A stretch of 64,000 nucleotides of DNA from positions 3,196,278-3,260,277 of the forward strand of contig JNVV01000001.1 of the NCBI GenBank assembly GCA_000733355.1, written 5' to 3'. The position numbers were made by a program, and so were the translations under genes. Source of the DNA: Falciphora oryzae (lineage: Eukaryota > Ascomycota > Sordariomycetes > Magnaporthales > Magnaporthaceae). This document shows positions 34,737 through 44,889 of this stretch, piece after piece. The notes beneath the pieces were generated by a model. It worked only from the letters and a program-made list of their open reading frames with translations, was not told where the DNA came from and made no database searches. Within the stretch, counting starts at the first letter, position 1; each line of letters begins with the position of its first letter.

Positions 34737-36814
34737 CGGGATCGTGATGAGACTGTGGAGAGAGATCCGGTCTGTTCGTCGCTTCGCGGCGGATGGCGAC
34801 AGCTGTGGGTGCTTTTGGTGCCAGTGTCCCAAATCCGCATCCGATTAGGTCGTCATTGTAGACCCTTCTACTCAATTCCTATCTCGGGCTTGACCGAGGC
34901 TCTCGCTGGCTGCACAGTCCACGCCCACAGAAGCCTGGTCCCGCGGAATCACAGACACGCAGCACAGAGAAGGCAGGCCCGACCCGAAGGCGATGCCTCG
35001 ACATCGACTTGCTTGCTCGCCCCGCTGTGCCAAATCAGCAATTTTGGTTGTAACTGCTGTCCCCACCGCCGTCATTGGTTCGGTGACTCCTTCCTACATC
35101 CACAGAACTGGACCCCCGTCGTCGGAGTTGATGCAAACAATAGGACCCAATTTCCAGGCAAGTTCGCTTTCTAGAACGTTGAGGGTTCTGCAATGACACG
35201 CGGGTCCGACCCCGGTTGCCATCCCCAACAAGACCCGACCGGATCTGGTCCCGGGCTTCCAGATGCTTCATTTCCAGGGCATGGAAGCAGAGAACAAAAA
35301 CAAACAAACAAACGAGGAAACGTGGATACCGACTGGGATAGCCCGAGACTTCCCACTTTATTATTTTCAGTCCCCCGTTCGTCTGGATCAAACCGTCTCT
35401 CCGTGTCCCTCTCGTTTCCCCGTCACAGTCCTTGTCGGACGCCACTTCACCCGCAAGACCCGGTACTTGGTCAAGCCCCTTGCTGCGCCAGAACCGGAGC
35501 CGAGTGCACCATCAGCTGATCCCGCGTCGCGCCGCCCGCCTCCACCTCCCTGGAGAGGTGGCAACAATGATCGCCGGCCAGGCTTTGTTTTGTTTGGGAC
35601 GTGGGATGATCCCGTCTAGTGCTCGCACTCTCCCTGGAAACCAGCCTGCCTGAGGCGTACTCGGGTCAGACAAGCAACGAGCCCAGGCGGCAAGGCACGG
35701 ATCCCCTGGCCTCGGACAGGACAAAAGAGAGCAAAAAGCGACATCTGGACCGAGCATGTATATCTCACAAAGCATTGCGACTGGAAAGGCTCAGCTGGCC
35801 AGCCATGTGCGCAGCCTGGCAAGCTTGGCCGGCCAGACGGGACATTCACTAGTGCACCTGCAGTAGCGCTGCAAGGCGAGGCCAATCGTGGGAGTGCCTT
35901 CGAAGGCGGGGCCCCCTTGTTGGTGGTTGCGTTACCGTGTTGACGACGGTGGGGCCGTGCAAGGATCGCAAAATGAGTCTCATCACAACACCCTCGCGAT
36001 TACTTAAATCAAGCGGGAGCAGCGTCCTGGGCCCTGGTTTTCCCAGGCTCTCCGCGTGCACTTCTGCTCCTCAGAGAGGGTCCATTGGTCGTCGGTCGAG
36101 CTGCCTCCCCCGTTTTCCCAATCCCCACGACTCTGCTCGCAAATTCGCTGCCAGGCTGTAGCGCTGCGCAGAAGAAACGCTCATTTCGCCTTGTCTTCTC
36201 CCTTGTCCCTCCCTTGCCCGCCTTCTCCATAGAAAATCACCCCCTATTTGACAACAACACCCCACTCTCGTTATTCCCAGACCTGTGCATGCATCCCGCA
36301 GACCGCCTCTTGCGTGGCCGCCCACAAGCCTCCGTCGAATAAAGACGGCTTCTTATCTTATTATTATCCATTCTTTTGCATCATTTCCAGGGGGAAGCGA
36401 GGCTCCCGGACCCGATGGCTGCTCGTCCACTGGTGTGCTAATTTTGCCGCCTTCTTCATGACCATCTTCCTCCATCGAATCTGCTTTTTGTCGACCTGCC
36501 CCAACATCCTCTTCAACGATAACCAGCTGAGGCTCTTCAAGGCCTACATCGCCACTCGGAGAAATACCACAGCAGCCACTCTTTACCGATCGCGCCAGCG
36601 CCGCACCCAAAGCGCCACCGTCCCTGCCACCTCGTCCAGGGCAAAACGGCGCAGCAGGGTCTCTATCATCACCTGCAAGCCCGAGTTCCTCCAATACGTC
36701 TCTCACACCACCGCCTTGTCTAAGGTCGCGCCGAGGAGGCTGTCGCCTCGTCCACATCCCGATCCTAAGCCTGTGAGAGAGCGACCTGACACACCGCTCG
36801 TCACACCGCCCACC
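34737..36814. promoter_or_regulatory. divergent intergenic region
   Basis: About 2.1 kb between minus-strand transcription at 34.7 kb and the plus-strand gene at 36815. CT-rich stretches at about 35395-35460 and 36170-36250 suggest plus-strand transcription starts. A frame in phase with the 36815 gene stays open back to 36248, but its residues (several short hydrophobic and Arg-rich runs) look like untranslated sequence. Confidence 0.45.
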
Positions 36815-38432
36815 ATGGAGACGCCCCCTCTTCAACCGCGCCCAGCTTCAGGGCTGGGCATCGATCTCGACTCAGAACGTCCTCCTTCCGCGTCCTCCGA
36901 GTCGATACCTCGTGGCCTGCAGTCGCCGCACCGCATACAACCGTCGGTAGGACTCGACGACCTAATCGAGACCCGGTCTGCCCGCTCAAATTCCGCCGCG
37001 TCGCGCAATCCCAACAGGTTATCCTTGACCCTCCCCATACCCGTCAACTTGCCGACCAGCACACCCTCACGACCGACCCCGACATCCGCGGTGGCGCCAT
37101 CATATCCCGCTACTCCTGCCGACACGCCTGGGCTTATGTCTCCGGTCGACCCGAGTGATTTCATCGCAGCGATCGCCGCGCAGGAGAGACGTGTTCTCGA
37201 CCTGCGCGAGGAGCTTGCTCGAGCGGAACGGGAGCTCAACGTGCTGAAGAGGAATTTCACGCATCACGAGCGCACCAAGAAGGCACGGGAGAATAGGACA
37301 TCACAGAGGATGCGTGATATGTCTATGACCCTTATCGATGTCTCGACATCGGACGAAGATACCGCGGCAGCGAAGCGCAGCGCTGAGCTTGAAAGGAGGA
37401 AGGCCATCCTTCTGGGCATGCAAAGCGCTCCTGGCACGCCCCAGCCGCCCCAACAGTCCAAGAGGAGGGTTTTCCAAGGAGGACACACGCGGACCTTGTC
37501 ACTATTATCACCAACAAAAACCGATCCAGGCGACTTCTGTGTACACGAAGACGCCGTTGACCAGCTCAAGACATCTTCCAAAGAGCTGGACGAGCAATTC
37601 GCCAACATTGTGCGCTATGCGCCCATCACCCCGGCGCAGCTTTCGAAACGGGCCTCGTGGGCCCCCCGCACGGTGCACAGCCAGGCCGCGAGCGGCGTCA
37701 AACAGATTGCGGAAGACCTCAAGACCGGACTGTGGACGTTTGTCGAGGATCTACGGCAAGCTACTGTTGGCGACGAGCCCATCACGGGGGTGGGCCAGCC
37801 TATGCGTGGCCCCCATGGTGGTGCACGTCCTGGAAACGGCTCGTTCGCCGAGGATCAAGAGACGATTCGGGCATCCGCTCAGTCGACGCGGCCACACATA
37901 GCTACGGCGTTCGAGGCGTCACCGACGCCCAACAGGTTCGGCTGCCCGCTCCAGGAGGAGACCGGGAATACTCACCGTCACCAGCGCAAGACCTCTAAGA
38001 CGGAGAAGCCTAAACGCTGGTCGTGGACGCCCCTGACTGTTGACTCTCTGGATGACAGCGACTGGTCGAACTGGGACATGCCACCCACCAAGTCGCCCCG
38101 CTGGAGCGGCACCACAGTGGCTGGGGATGCCATTCCAACGATCCCGGAGAAGATTGACGAGAGCGAGGCGCAGTAAGACTCACCGCGCTATTCATCAAAA
38201 GCCCGCGCACATGTGGCTGACCTGCGGACTCACCCTGAACAGGAAGGATCGCGATGCCCAAGTATTGCAGCCGGCGGCCAAGCTTGAAGAGCTTTCCTGG
38301 CCGGTGCTCAACCGCTTGACGCCGAGCAAGCTCAAGCAACACGCGTCCGAGTACATCAAGGAGTGGGAAAAGAGCCTCTCTCCTCCGGGGTCTATCGTAA
38401 TGACCGAGGATGACGGGATCAATGCCGCGTGA
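36815..38432 (+). CDS. fungal-specific DUF4048-like protein
   Basis: Two exons, 36815-38172 and 38243-38432, give 515 aa. The start is set at a CACCATGG context (METPPLQPRPASG...); upstream in-frame ATGs exist but lack coding character. The 70-nt intron (GTAAGA...GAACAG) splits a Gln codon; without it the frame would stop after EAQ and the clearly coding tail (LEELSWPVLNRLTPSKLKQH...) would be lost. The protein is rich in Ser/Pro with a NRLSLTLPIPV motif near residue 70, a short coiled coil (about 125-150; REELARAERELNVLKRN), and a conserved mid-region (LKTSSKELDEQFANIVRYAP). The layout resembles fungal DUF4048 proteins, whose function is unknown. Family assignment is from memory of the motif and is moderate. 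Confidence 0.72.
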
Positions 38433-38921
38433 ACAGCGTTGGGGTGGATCATGACCAGTCATTGTTCGATTGCTCACGTGTGTTTGCGCTTCAGCGTCTC
38501 GCAAGGGCTTATACATACCACGGCTCTATGTATTACGACCAAAGCCCTTACGATTTTCTCACGACTGATGGAGCATATTCTTTTATGTATAATAGTATAT
38601 GGGTGGGAGGTCATTTGAGCCGAGTAGAGGTGGAATGGGCCTGGTGCACCCCCCTGGCAATTGGCTACCTGCTTTGTGGACTTGGGTACGGGTATATACA
38701 GCCACGGACGTGGTCTGGGTCCTTTTTGGCCATGAATGGTCTGGATTATGCGGCATTTCCTTGGGAGAGCAGGACGCCCATTTTTGTGTATGTCACCGGA
38801 GGGGAAGTGCACATTATAATGATAATGATGATCATGATGGAGTTAACAACGGGGCTATCATTGATCTTGTTCCGGGTTGTTAGTGCATCCATTGGGATAG
38901 AATAGAAAGCGTCGCCGTTCG
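38433..38921. other. intergenic region before the repeat island
   Basis: About 490 nt of AT-richer sequence (for example repeated ATGATA around 38816-38840) between the DUF4048-like gene and the first repeat copy. It is probably the 3' UTR. No gene was seen. Confidence 0.5.
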
Positions 38922-38947
38922 AAAAAAAAAAAAAAAAAAAAAAAAAA
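38922..38947. repeat. poly-A tract (26 A) abutting repeat copy 1
   Basis: Uninterrupted A26 on the plus strand, hence T26 at the 3' end of repeat copy 1 in its own (minus) sense. The 3' end of copy 5 has TTTTC at the same place, so the tract may be an expansion of the element terminus. Confidence 0.85.
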
Positions 38948-39054
38948 CGGCAATGCCTTCATTGACCTATGTCTCCTCGTCTCGTCCTCCGTATGACATC
39001 CCTAGGGTAGTCTTGGCCCTGAGTGCGGCTTGCTGTCGCCGGGCAGCCCTGTCC

Positions 39055-41650
39055 TAGGCTTCACTGTCGTCGGCCTCGCCTTCTCCTGGTGGCGCGGGCA
39101 GCTGTAGGCGGGCAACTCTGCCATGTGCCCGGTACTGGATGTCCACCAGGTCCAGGGGTTCGGAGAGGTATAGATGATAAGCTGTTAGTGAACAGGAAAG
39201 CCAATCGTTTTGCTAACGAGATTATCGTAGCTTGCCGTCTTGCCTATATCTGCACAAGAGTTCAGGGGCTTGCTCAAAGCCTTGGTAGAAACAACTGATG
39301 GTTCTAGGCCGGGTCTTATTCGCTGGGATCCTCGCTCTGTCTCGTCTCCCTGGTTCTGGCCTGGCGATGCGACTTGCTGTCGCTTAGCAGCTTTGTCGCG
39401 GGCCTGGTTTCTGATGTCAGCCTCGTACCCTGATACCATTTGGTTCGGCTGTGTGTGCCATTTTGCAGCCTTATCGCGGGCTTGCTTGTCAGTGAGATCA
39501 GCTGGCAAGCCATTCTCAGCTATTTCCAGCTGAGTTTCCAGGCGCTTGAGTCGTTCAGCTTGCGCCTTCAATTTTGCGCTCCCCCCGGCTATCTTCGCGA
39601 CCTTTGCAGCTATCACCGCATCCTTTTCCGCGATGATAGACTTGAGATGATAGTTGAAGGCCGAGAGTTCTCGCACCCTATCCTCTAGATCATCGGTGGC
39701 CAGCTGAGCTGTTCTCGGCCTCTCGTTCTCGTCCCTGGGTCTCCGCAGTTCGTGCTCTCGCTCCTTGTGCAACTCATGCATCTTTTTGACATATCATCCA
39801 GCTTCAGGTCATCCTGGAATGCTTCCTCCCGCCTCTCCTTACGCACGTGGTGCAGTCGCCGCCACTGGCTCAGTTGGTCGTCAAGCGCTTTTGAGGTTGG
39901 GTCGGCCGCGTCACCCGTCAACTCCTCAATCGTTGAGCCCTTGATCGTTGTGCCCTCGCTACCACCTGTAGCTTGGGCCAGCTTCTTTCTGGGATCAGCC
40001 GTCGAAGGGATGTTGAGGCGTTTTCGTTTGAAGGTAGATTTTCCCAGCGCTTCGCCCTGAAGCTCCGTTGTAGGCGTTGACGCTTGGCGGGGAGTCGACG
40101 TTTGACCGGGGGTCGGCGCTTGGCCGGGAGTTGACGTTTGGCCGGGAGTCGACTCTTGCTGAGAACTCGACGCTTGGCCAGGAGTTGACGCTTGGCCGGG
40201 AGTCGACGCTTGCTGAGAGGTCGCAACTGGCTTGTGCGTATTTGTGTTCGACGTATGGGGGATTGTGATCGGGATCTTCCTGGGCACCAGCTCGCCCTTC
40301 GCTCTCTTGGCGCTAGGTAGCCTGCTTGCGACTGGATCGTCGACTTGCTGGAATGTTGCCACTCCAGCAATCCATTTGGCTACCTCGTCGCTATAATCGG
40401 CGAAGTCTGACGAAGTTGGATTGGCATTCGCCAGCGCGGAGAGGCCGGTTTGGTGCATCATGTTTAGAATATCTTGGATGCTGTCACCAGCCGCTTTTGC
40501 TTTTGCGGCCAACGTAAGCCAGCAGCTGCGGGTAACTATAATTCGGTCCCTCGACGGGACGAGCTTCGATCGCTCGTTGTCGTTAGTCGCTTTGGCCCAC
40601 GCTTCCTCGTGCGCCCGCTTTCGCGATTTCTTCGCCGCATCGGCGTCGAAAAAAATAGACCTTAGTGTGGCCATATCCTTGCTTGCTCGCAAAGCCGCCC
40701 AATCTTTGTGATCGGTCGCCTTTGTGGTGTATGTCCACCTGAGTCTCTCCACGATGTGCTTGCAATTCTCATCGTTGCCATCGATCCCCCCAATGTGAAC
40801 ACCACCACCGCCGCCATCGCCAGGACTTTTTTATCCGTTGCTCTATGCTTGTACCCTCGGCTTTTGCGATCGGTGGCCGTAGCATTCAGTTCGTCCTTCA
40901 CGAAAGCTTTGAATAAATCGACATCTGCTTTGGTTGCATCCGGAATGCTGGCCATCTTCAGACAGGTGGCGGGGATTAACCTGCCACCTTTCCTTGGCGT
41001 GGTCTTTGAGCGCTTTTCGTGAGTTGCCGTCACCCCAATGTTCCACATTCGCATTGCTTGCACTTCGTCGACGAATTCCTTGGTGGTGAGGCTTTCGTTG
41101 ATTTTGAACGTGTTTTGGCCATCGTCCTCCAAGAGCCTGTTGCTTGTCTCCAAGTACTGTTTGCGCTCGGCATCGCTTAAAATCTTGTTCCACTTGATTG
41201 CTGCCACCACCGTATTGGATTCGGGGGCCGGATCCTGCTCCGACTCGAGCGCAGACATGACGGTTTCCATGGCCAAGCGCTGCCAGGCCGTGAGTACCTC
41301 GGGCGGTAGTAGCTCTTTCGCTTTGACTTTCCTCCATCGCGTTCTGAAGGCGTCTCGGCCCTGGATGAATATCTTCCGAGTCGGATGAGATTCGCCACCG
41401 TCTCCTTGGCTTCATCTTTGGTTTGCTTTGTCACGCTCGCTATGAGTGTTGTCTAGATGCGAGTGACCCATCCGGTGAGAACAAATCCCTCCTTTGGCGG
41501 GAGCTTGTTGGAGTTGGAGTTGAAGGCCTTCATCGCTTCGGCCTCTTCACCCGTTGGGTGGACTTCTTTGCGAATGTACTCCAGTACCTCCATCAACACC
41601 TGGTCGTCTGTGAGGCCGGTTCGATCGTCCTCGCTGTCGTCGTCAGCCAT
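39055..41650 (-). pseudogene. repeat A coding region, copy 1, broken
   Basis: The predicted start is at 41650 (MADDDSEDDRTG...). The frame hits a TAG at 41453-41455 where copy 2 has the Trp of WVARIWTT. It then continues (TKDEAKETVANLIRLGRY), shifts frame near 41370, runs through a helical segment (AMETVMSALESEQD..., CLKMASIPDATKADVDLFK, AMAAVVVFTLGG) and shifts again at a run of six C (40786-40791). Beyond this, a long open stretch (RLRWTYTTKATDHKDW..., SCWLTLAAKAKA) leads into a TPGQ(A/T)ST repeat linker, basic FKRKRLN, a coiled coil (about 39480-39780) and a C-terminal tail. Function is unknown. The basic cluster suggests nuclear localisation. Confidence 0.7.
40080..40220 (-). repeat. imperfect coding minisatellite (TPGQxS)
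   Basis: About seven imperfect 18-21-bp units built on GGGAGTCGACGCTTGGCC encode repeated TPGQ-(A/T)-S-type peptides in the linker of copy 1. The same position in copy 2 has KPTETPKP/ASTPKP-type repeats, so the linker expands independently in each copy. Confidence 0.8.
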
Positions 41651-41888
41651 TGCTTCGGGTTGCTATCGGCTTTGAATTGTCCTTGACTTGAGATTTCCCG
41701 CGTTTGCTAAACAAGAAGAGAGTGAAAAGAAAATGGGAACAACAAGTGATCGTCTTTTTGGGAAATGTTGGTAGGCTGTGGTGTTGCTTAGAATGTGTGG
41801 TGTTGCTGTGGGAGAGATTTGGTGCTGTGAGGTTTTTAGCTTGGAAAAGATATTATCTGGTGTGGGTTTCATTCATACAATCCTATGA

Positions 41889-41932
41889 GGGGCCAGTGAT
41901 CGTGTTGTAAGGGGCCAGTGATCGCGTTATGA
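41889..41932. repeat. tandem 22-bp leader repeat
   Basis: Two adjacent units beginning GGGGCCAGTGATCG differ at 3 of 22 positions. A diverged pair (CCAGTGATTGTATCGTGA and ACCGGTGGTCGAGTTGTGA) lies in the leader of copy 2 at about 47651-47700. Related sequence appears near 48985-49022, near 55525 and near 56800. It may be a binding site or promoter element of the repeat family. Confidence 0.65.
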
Positions 41933-41990
41933 GCGGCGGTTCGATTTGATATCGCGAAATTTAAAAATCCCAACCCTTGTGTAGCCACCC

Positions 41991-42149
41991 CGTTTCACTC
42001 GGAATTTACCCATATGTTATGCTATCCTTCCTGTGAAGTTTCCATCTTGTTAGTCCTCTAATCTCCCATAATTCTCGATGTACTTCTCCCCTGGGACAGG
42101 CATGTCCAGGGAGTTCAAATAACTGCATATGTCATACATAGTTCCATGC
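41991..42149. other. unassigned AT-rich spacer
   Basis: Short stretch between the copy 1 leader and the hairpin/TATA block. Nothing recognisable was seen in it. Confidence 0.5.
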
Positions 42150-42300
42150 TGGTGGCACGGGTTGAGGGCTCAGGAGTCACACCTGAGCCGTCTCTAGGCC
42201 TATATAAGAGCGTGCAGCTTGCTGCTTCCTTCCTTTCCCCTATCCTTAGAAAAAACATCACTTTGACCTCTACCGGTCACCAACCAGCAGCCCAACCTAT
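42150..42300 (+). promoter_or_regulatory. promoter-like block with perfect hairpin and TATA box
   Basis: A perfect 8-bp inverted repeat GGCTCAGG / CCTGAGCC (42167-42174 and 42182-42189, 7-nt loop) lies a few bases upstream of TATATAAGAG (42201-42210). CT-rich sequence (42220-42240) then follows. This arrangement resembles the U3/R part of an LTR or a compact promoter. No second LTR or clear primer-binding site was found. Confidence 0.4.
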
Positions 42301-42307
42301 TAGGCCG

Positions 42308-42345
42308 CCAATTCATCGGTGGCCCAGAGGGAGAATCTTAAAGGC
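42308..42345 (+). repeat. fragment related to repeat B
   Basis: The sequence around TTCATCGGTGGCCCAGAGGG matches the reverse complement of the segment at about 44005-44040 that adjoins repeat B, linking this block to the 43.9 kb repeat. Confidence 0.5.
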
Positions 42346-42560
42346 TCGGCCTCGACGCTCTGTCTGTCCCATCAGGTTAATAAGACCCAGCCCTCAATCA
42401 TCAATGGTTTCTACTAAGACTTTAAGCAAGCCCCCGAGCCCCTGTGCAGATTCAAACAAGGCAACAAGTTACGATAAATCCCGTCAGCAAAAAGATTGGC
42501 TTTTTTGTTTACTAACAGCTAATCCTCTACATATCTTCGGGCCTCTCTAGGCCCCTCTGT
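42346..42560 (+). mobile_element. repeat family A 3' fragment, plus orientation
   Basis: This stretch is clearly similar to the reverse complement of 39150-39350 in copy 1: both encode (V/M)VSTK(A/T)LSKP-type residues followed by CAD...SYD and ...W/GF. It is therefore a detached 3' fragment in inverted orientation 3 kb away. Differences are enriched in C/T changes, suggesting RIP-like decay. Confidence 0.6.
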
Positions 42561-42955
42561 TTACCTGGTAGGTACTTATTATCCCTTCCCAAAAGAAAAA
42601 CGAAAATTCTCCTATTAACCCAATGTCTCCTCTCCCCGTTTTATCTTCCGTCCTCGATGATGGAAATCAGTGCGTTTTTTTTCGCCTTTCGGATGTTTAT
42701 GTCATCCATTAAACGAGGATCAATCTTCCAGTGTCTACTATCGTGTGATAAATTTATGTGGTTTCGACGCCAATGAGCCTCTCTAGCTTGCCAGCGATCA
42801 GTCCCGTCTCGCTCCGTCACTCTTTTTTCCCGTCGGTTCCAAGTTAAATCCGTCCTGCCGGATTCCGCCGCAAGCCTAGCTTAGCAATTGGTCCCAAATC
42901 TGAGCCCTTGGGGACCTTGGCGCCACGGAGACTGTCTGAAATCCCTGGTTTTGAG
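42561..42955. other. unassigned island sequence
   Basis: About 400 nt of AT-rich sequence without a gene, between fragments of repeat family A. Nothing was recognised. Confidence 0.4.
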
Positions 42956-43140
42956 CTGATGGTGCGGCTTGCCAATGCCGAACAGCATATCTAAGGCTTG
43001 GTTGTCGTCAGCCTCGCCGTTGCCTGGCAATGCGGCTAGCTAACACTGAGCAGCATTGTTTCAAATTTGGCTGCCGTCAGCCTCGCCCTCATCTGGTGGC
43101 GCGAGCAGCTGTAGGCGAGCAACTCTGCCACGAGCCAGCT
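42956..43140 (-). mobile_element. repeat family A 3' fragment, internally duplicated
   Basis: Two tandem, diverged copies of an about 68-bp segment (starting GCGGCTTGCC near 42963 and GCGGCTAGCT near 43030) both match the 3' region of copy 1 at 39025-39095. The second continues into GTGGCGCGAGCAGCTGTAGG, the reverse complement of the C-terminal coding segment (RLQLPAPP in copy 5). Confidence 0.65.
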
Positions 43141-43640
43141 CCGTGCGAGCCGCCACCCATGCATCAAGTCGTGCTTCCAGGTTGCTCACCTCTATCACTC
43201 CCAAGTTCAGTTACGCGCTTTTGGCTGCGCCGGCTTTTTGGCTCTTTGGTTTATAGCCAGTGCGTGAGGGCGATTTTTGATGTGGAAACTGTTCCCAGGG
43301 TGGCGTTATGATGCCAAGGGTATACATGGGGTCTTTTTCATCCAAACGCCCGACATATAATTGCCATGAAAAACACGCAACGGAGGGCGTATCCGGCTGG
43401 AACTAATTGCTAGTTGATCCATACACCGTTTAAGGGTTATAAATGTTCTTTCTAGCCAAAATCTTTGTCATGCTTCGGTGCTGGGGCACGAGTTAGGAGC
43501 TAAGAGGTCCTCAAGCCGCCGTAGTGCATCAAGGGAGCGCGGAGTTAGCTACACGCTCCCACCTGTATCTTTTCCCTTTCCTCCTTATTTTATTAGTTAA
43601 AAATAATATTAAAAAGCACCTCCCGGCCCTTTACAAATTT
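43141..43640. other. unassigned island sequence
   Basis: About 500 nt between the duplicated 3' fragment and the minisatellite. It has no coding signal and AT content is elevated around 43590-43615. Confidence 0.4.
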
Positions 43641-43736
43641 CTTTTCCTGTTTCTTTTCCTGTTTCTTTTCCTGTTTCTTTTCCTGTTTCTTTTCCTGTTT
43701 CTTTTCCTGTTTCTTTTCCTGTTTCCTTTCGTATGT
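43641..43736. repeat. 12-bp minisatellite, about 8 units
   Basis: CTTTTCCTGTTT is repeated about eight times with almost no variation, followed by a degraded T-rich continuation. The near-identity of units suggests recent expansion. Confidence 0.9.
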
Positions 43737-43862
43737 TTTTTTCCTTTTTTTTTTTTTCTCTACCTCTTTTTCTTTTTCCTACTTCGTATCCTACCCTCTT
43801 CCTGCCTCCTTTCGGTAGAAGCACCATGCTCATTAGCTGTTTGGTGCAGACAACCCACAAAG

Positions 43863-44012
43863 ACTTATAGTAACCCGGCTGGCCCCGGTCTTGCATCTAT
43901 CACCACGAACCCGGGGTTTTACACTTCGGTAGGGATATGGGCCACCAGGGCAAAATTTATATAAAGAGATCCCATCCATCTGCGTCAGCGGCGGTGCCAG
44001 GATTGTGGCTCT
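43863..44012. repeat. repeat B, copy 1
   Basis: About 150 bp with close similarity to 48292-48441. Landmarks shared by both are AACCCGGCTGG, CCACGAACCCGGGGTTTTAC, GGGCAAAATTTATATA and GGTGCCAGGATTGTGGCTCT. In this copy it continues into TCCCTCTGGGCCACCGGTG. The plus-strand GGGCAAAATTTATATA holds a TATA-like core. The element type is unknown. A partial resemblance to a tRNA B box (GGTTCG) is too weak to call a SINE. Confidence 0.75.
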
Positions 44013-44181
44013 CCCTCTGGGCCACCGGTGAATCGGTGGCCTCCTACTACCTACCCACCGAGAGCCTACAGCTCTATGGCGTATCAAAAAACCTGTGCCT
44101 CCCTGGCGTGTCGAATGCCTCCCTTCCAAAAATTTTGTCAATGCCTTCATTGACTCGTCCCTTCGTCCGACTCATTGCTGG

Positions 44182-44205
44182 TTTTTTTTTTTTTTTTTTT
44201 TTTTT
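44182..44205. repeat. poly-T tract (24 T)
   Basis: Uninterrupted T24 near the 3' end of repeat copy 2, followed by CAGTTTGCCTCTCCC; the same T-run plus CAGTTTGCCTCTCCC pairing recurs at 44393-44433, so this is a local duplication of about 220 bp spacing. Confidence 0.85.
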
Positions 44206-44392
44206 CAGTTTGCCTCTCCCGCGTCTGTCTTGGTTACATGATCCCCCCTCGGGCGACGGTCCCCCGCCGCCGCTGGTAGCTGATGCACATCCTTTTCTTT
44301 GCTTTTTCATTGCCTTGTGTCCGTCCGTCCATCGTGCTCGTCCAGTCATGGCTGGTCTTCTTTTCGCCCGCATTACACCCCCCCTTTTTCGG

Positions 44393-44413
44393 TTTTTTTT
44401 TTTTTTTTTTTTT
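44393..44413. repeat. poly-T tract (21 T), duplicated context
   Basis: T21 followed by CTTTCAGTTTGCCTCTCCC, echoing the tract at 44182. The two T-runs and their downstream sequence appear to be an old tandem duplication inside copy 2. Confidence 0.8.
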
Positions 44414-44479
44414 CTTTCAGTTTGCCTCTCCCTCGCCGTTCCCAGAGCCTTTGCCGTCGCCATGATCCTGTCCGTCCAT

Positions 44480-44700
44480 TCAGTTAGCCTTTTCTCCGGG
44501 TTTCTCCTCACCGTCATTCTTCTCCTCGCCGTCGTTCTTCTCCTCGCCTCCATTCTTCTCCTCGCCTCCATTCTTCTCCTCGCCTCCATTCTTCTCCTCG
44601 CCGCTATTCTCCTCGTCGCCGTCATTCTCCTCGTCGCCGTCATTGCCCTCCTCGCCGTCATTGCTCTCCCCGCCGTTATTGATCTCCTCGACCCTGCCAA
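44480..44700 (-). repeat. acidic coding repeat (GEEKN units)
   Basis: On the minus strand 15-bp units (GGCGAGGAGAAGAAT and variants) encode about a dozen GEEKN/GDEEN-type pentapeptides, ending at a TGA (44480-44482). The frame is open upstream to SYEIGRVEEINNGGES. It may be the C-terminal acidic tail of the copy 2 protein or a separate small frame. The units vary in step with the 15-bp period, typical of replication slippage. Confidence 0.7.
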
Positions 44701-44889
44701 TCTCGTAGGACAGCGCGCTCTTATGTCCGTGCCGGTCTCGCTGCTGTTGTTCGGCACATCTGCGTGCTGGCCCTCCTCCTCCTCATCGCTTCCGTCGTCA
44801 CACTGGGCGCCTTTGTACCTCTCAGCCATCAACTTGCCACACGTCGATGTGTCCCCATAGGGCTCGCCCGATTCCGAATCTTGGTCGAG

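Larger units (their letters stand above)
38948..41990 (-). mobile_element. repeat family A, copy 1 (degenerate)
   Basis: About 3 kb, read on the minus strand. The 3' end (38948-39130) matches the 3' end of copy 5 (about 57790-57985) in inverted orientation, down to the terminal ATGAAGGCATTGCCG-type sequence. The coding region (about 39055-41650) parallels that of copy 2. The leader above the start codon carries two tandem 22-bp units (41889-41910 and 41911-41932) that recur in diverged form in other copies. No transposase, integrase, reverse transcriptase or RNase H motif was seen. The class is unknown; 'mobile' is inferred from copy number, orientation changes and shared ends. Confidence 0.7.

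Noticed and set aside
36248..36814. 567-nt in-frame extension upstream of the DUF4048-like gene
   Set aside because: It contains scattered hydrophobic and Arg-rich runs with no coding character, while the ATG at 36815 has an excellent CACCATGG context; treated as leader.
43863..44012. Repeat B as a tRNA-derived SINE
   Set aside because: Only a partial B-box (GGTTCG) without an A box at the right spacing; no tRNA fold and no poly-A end.
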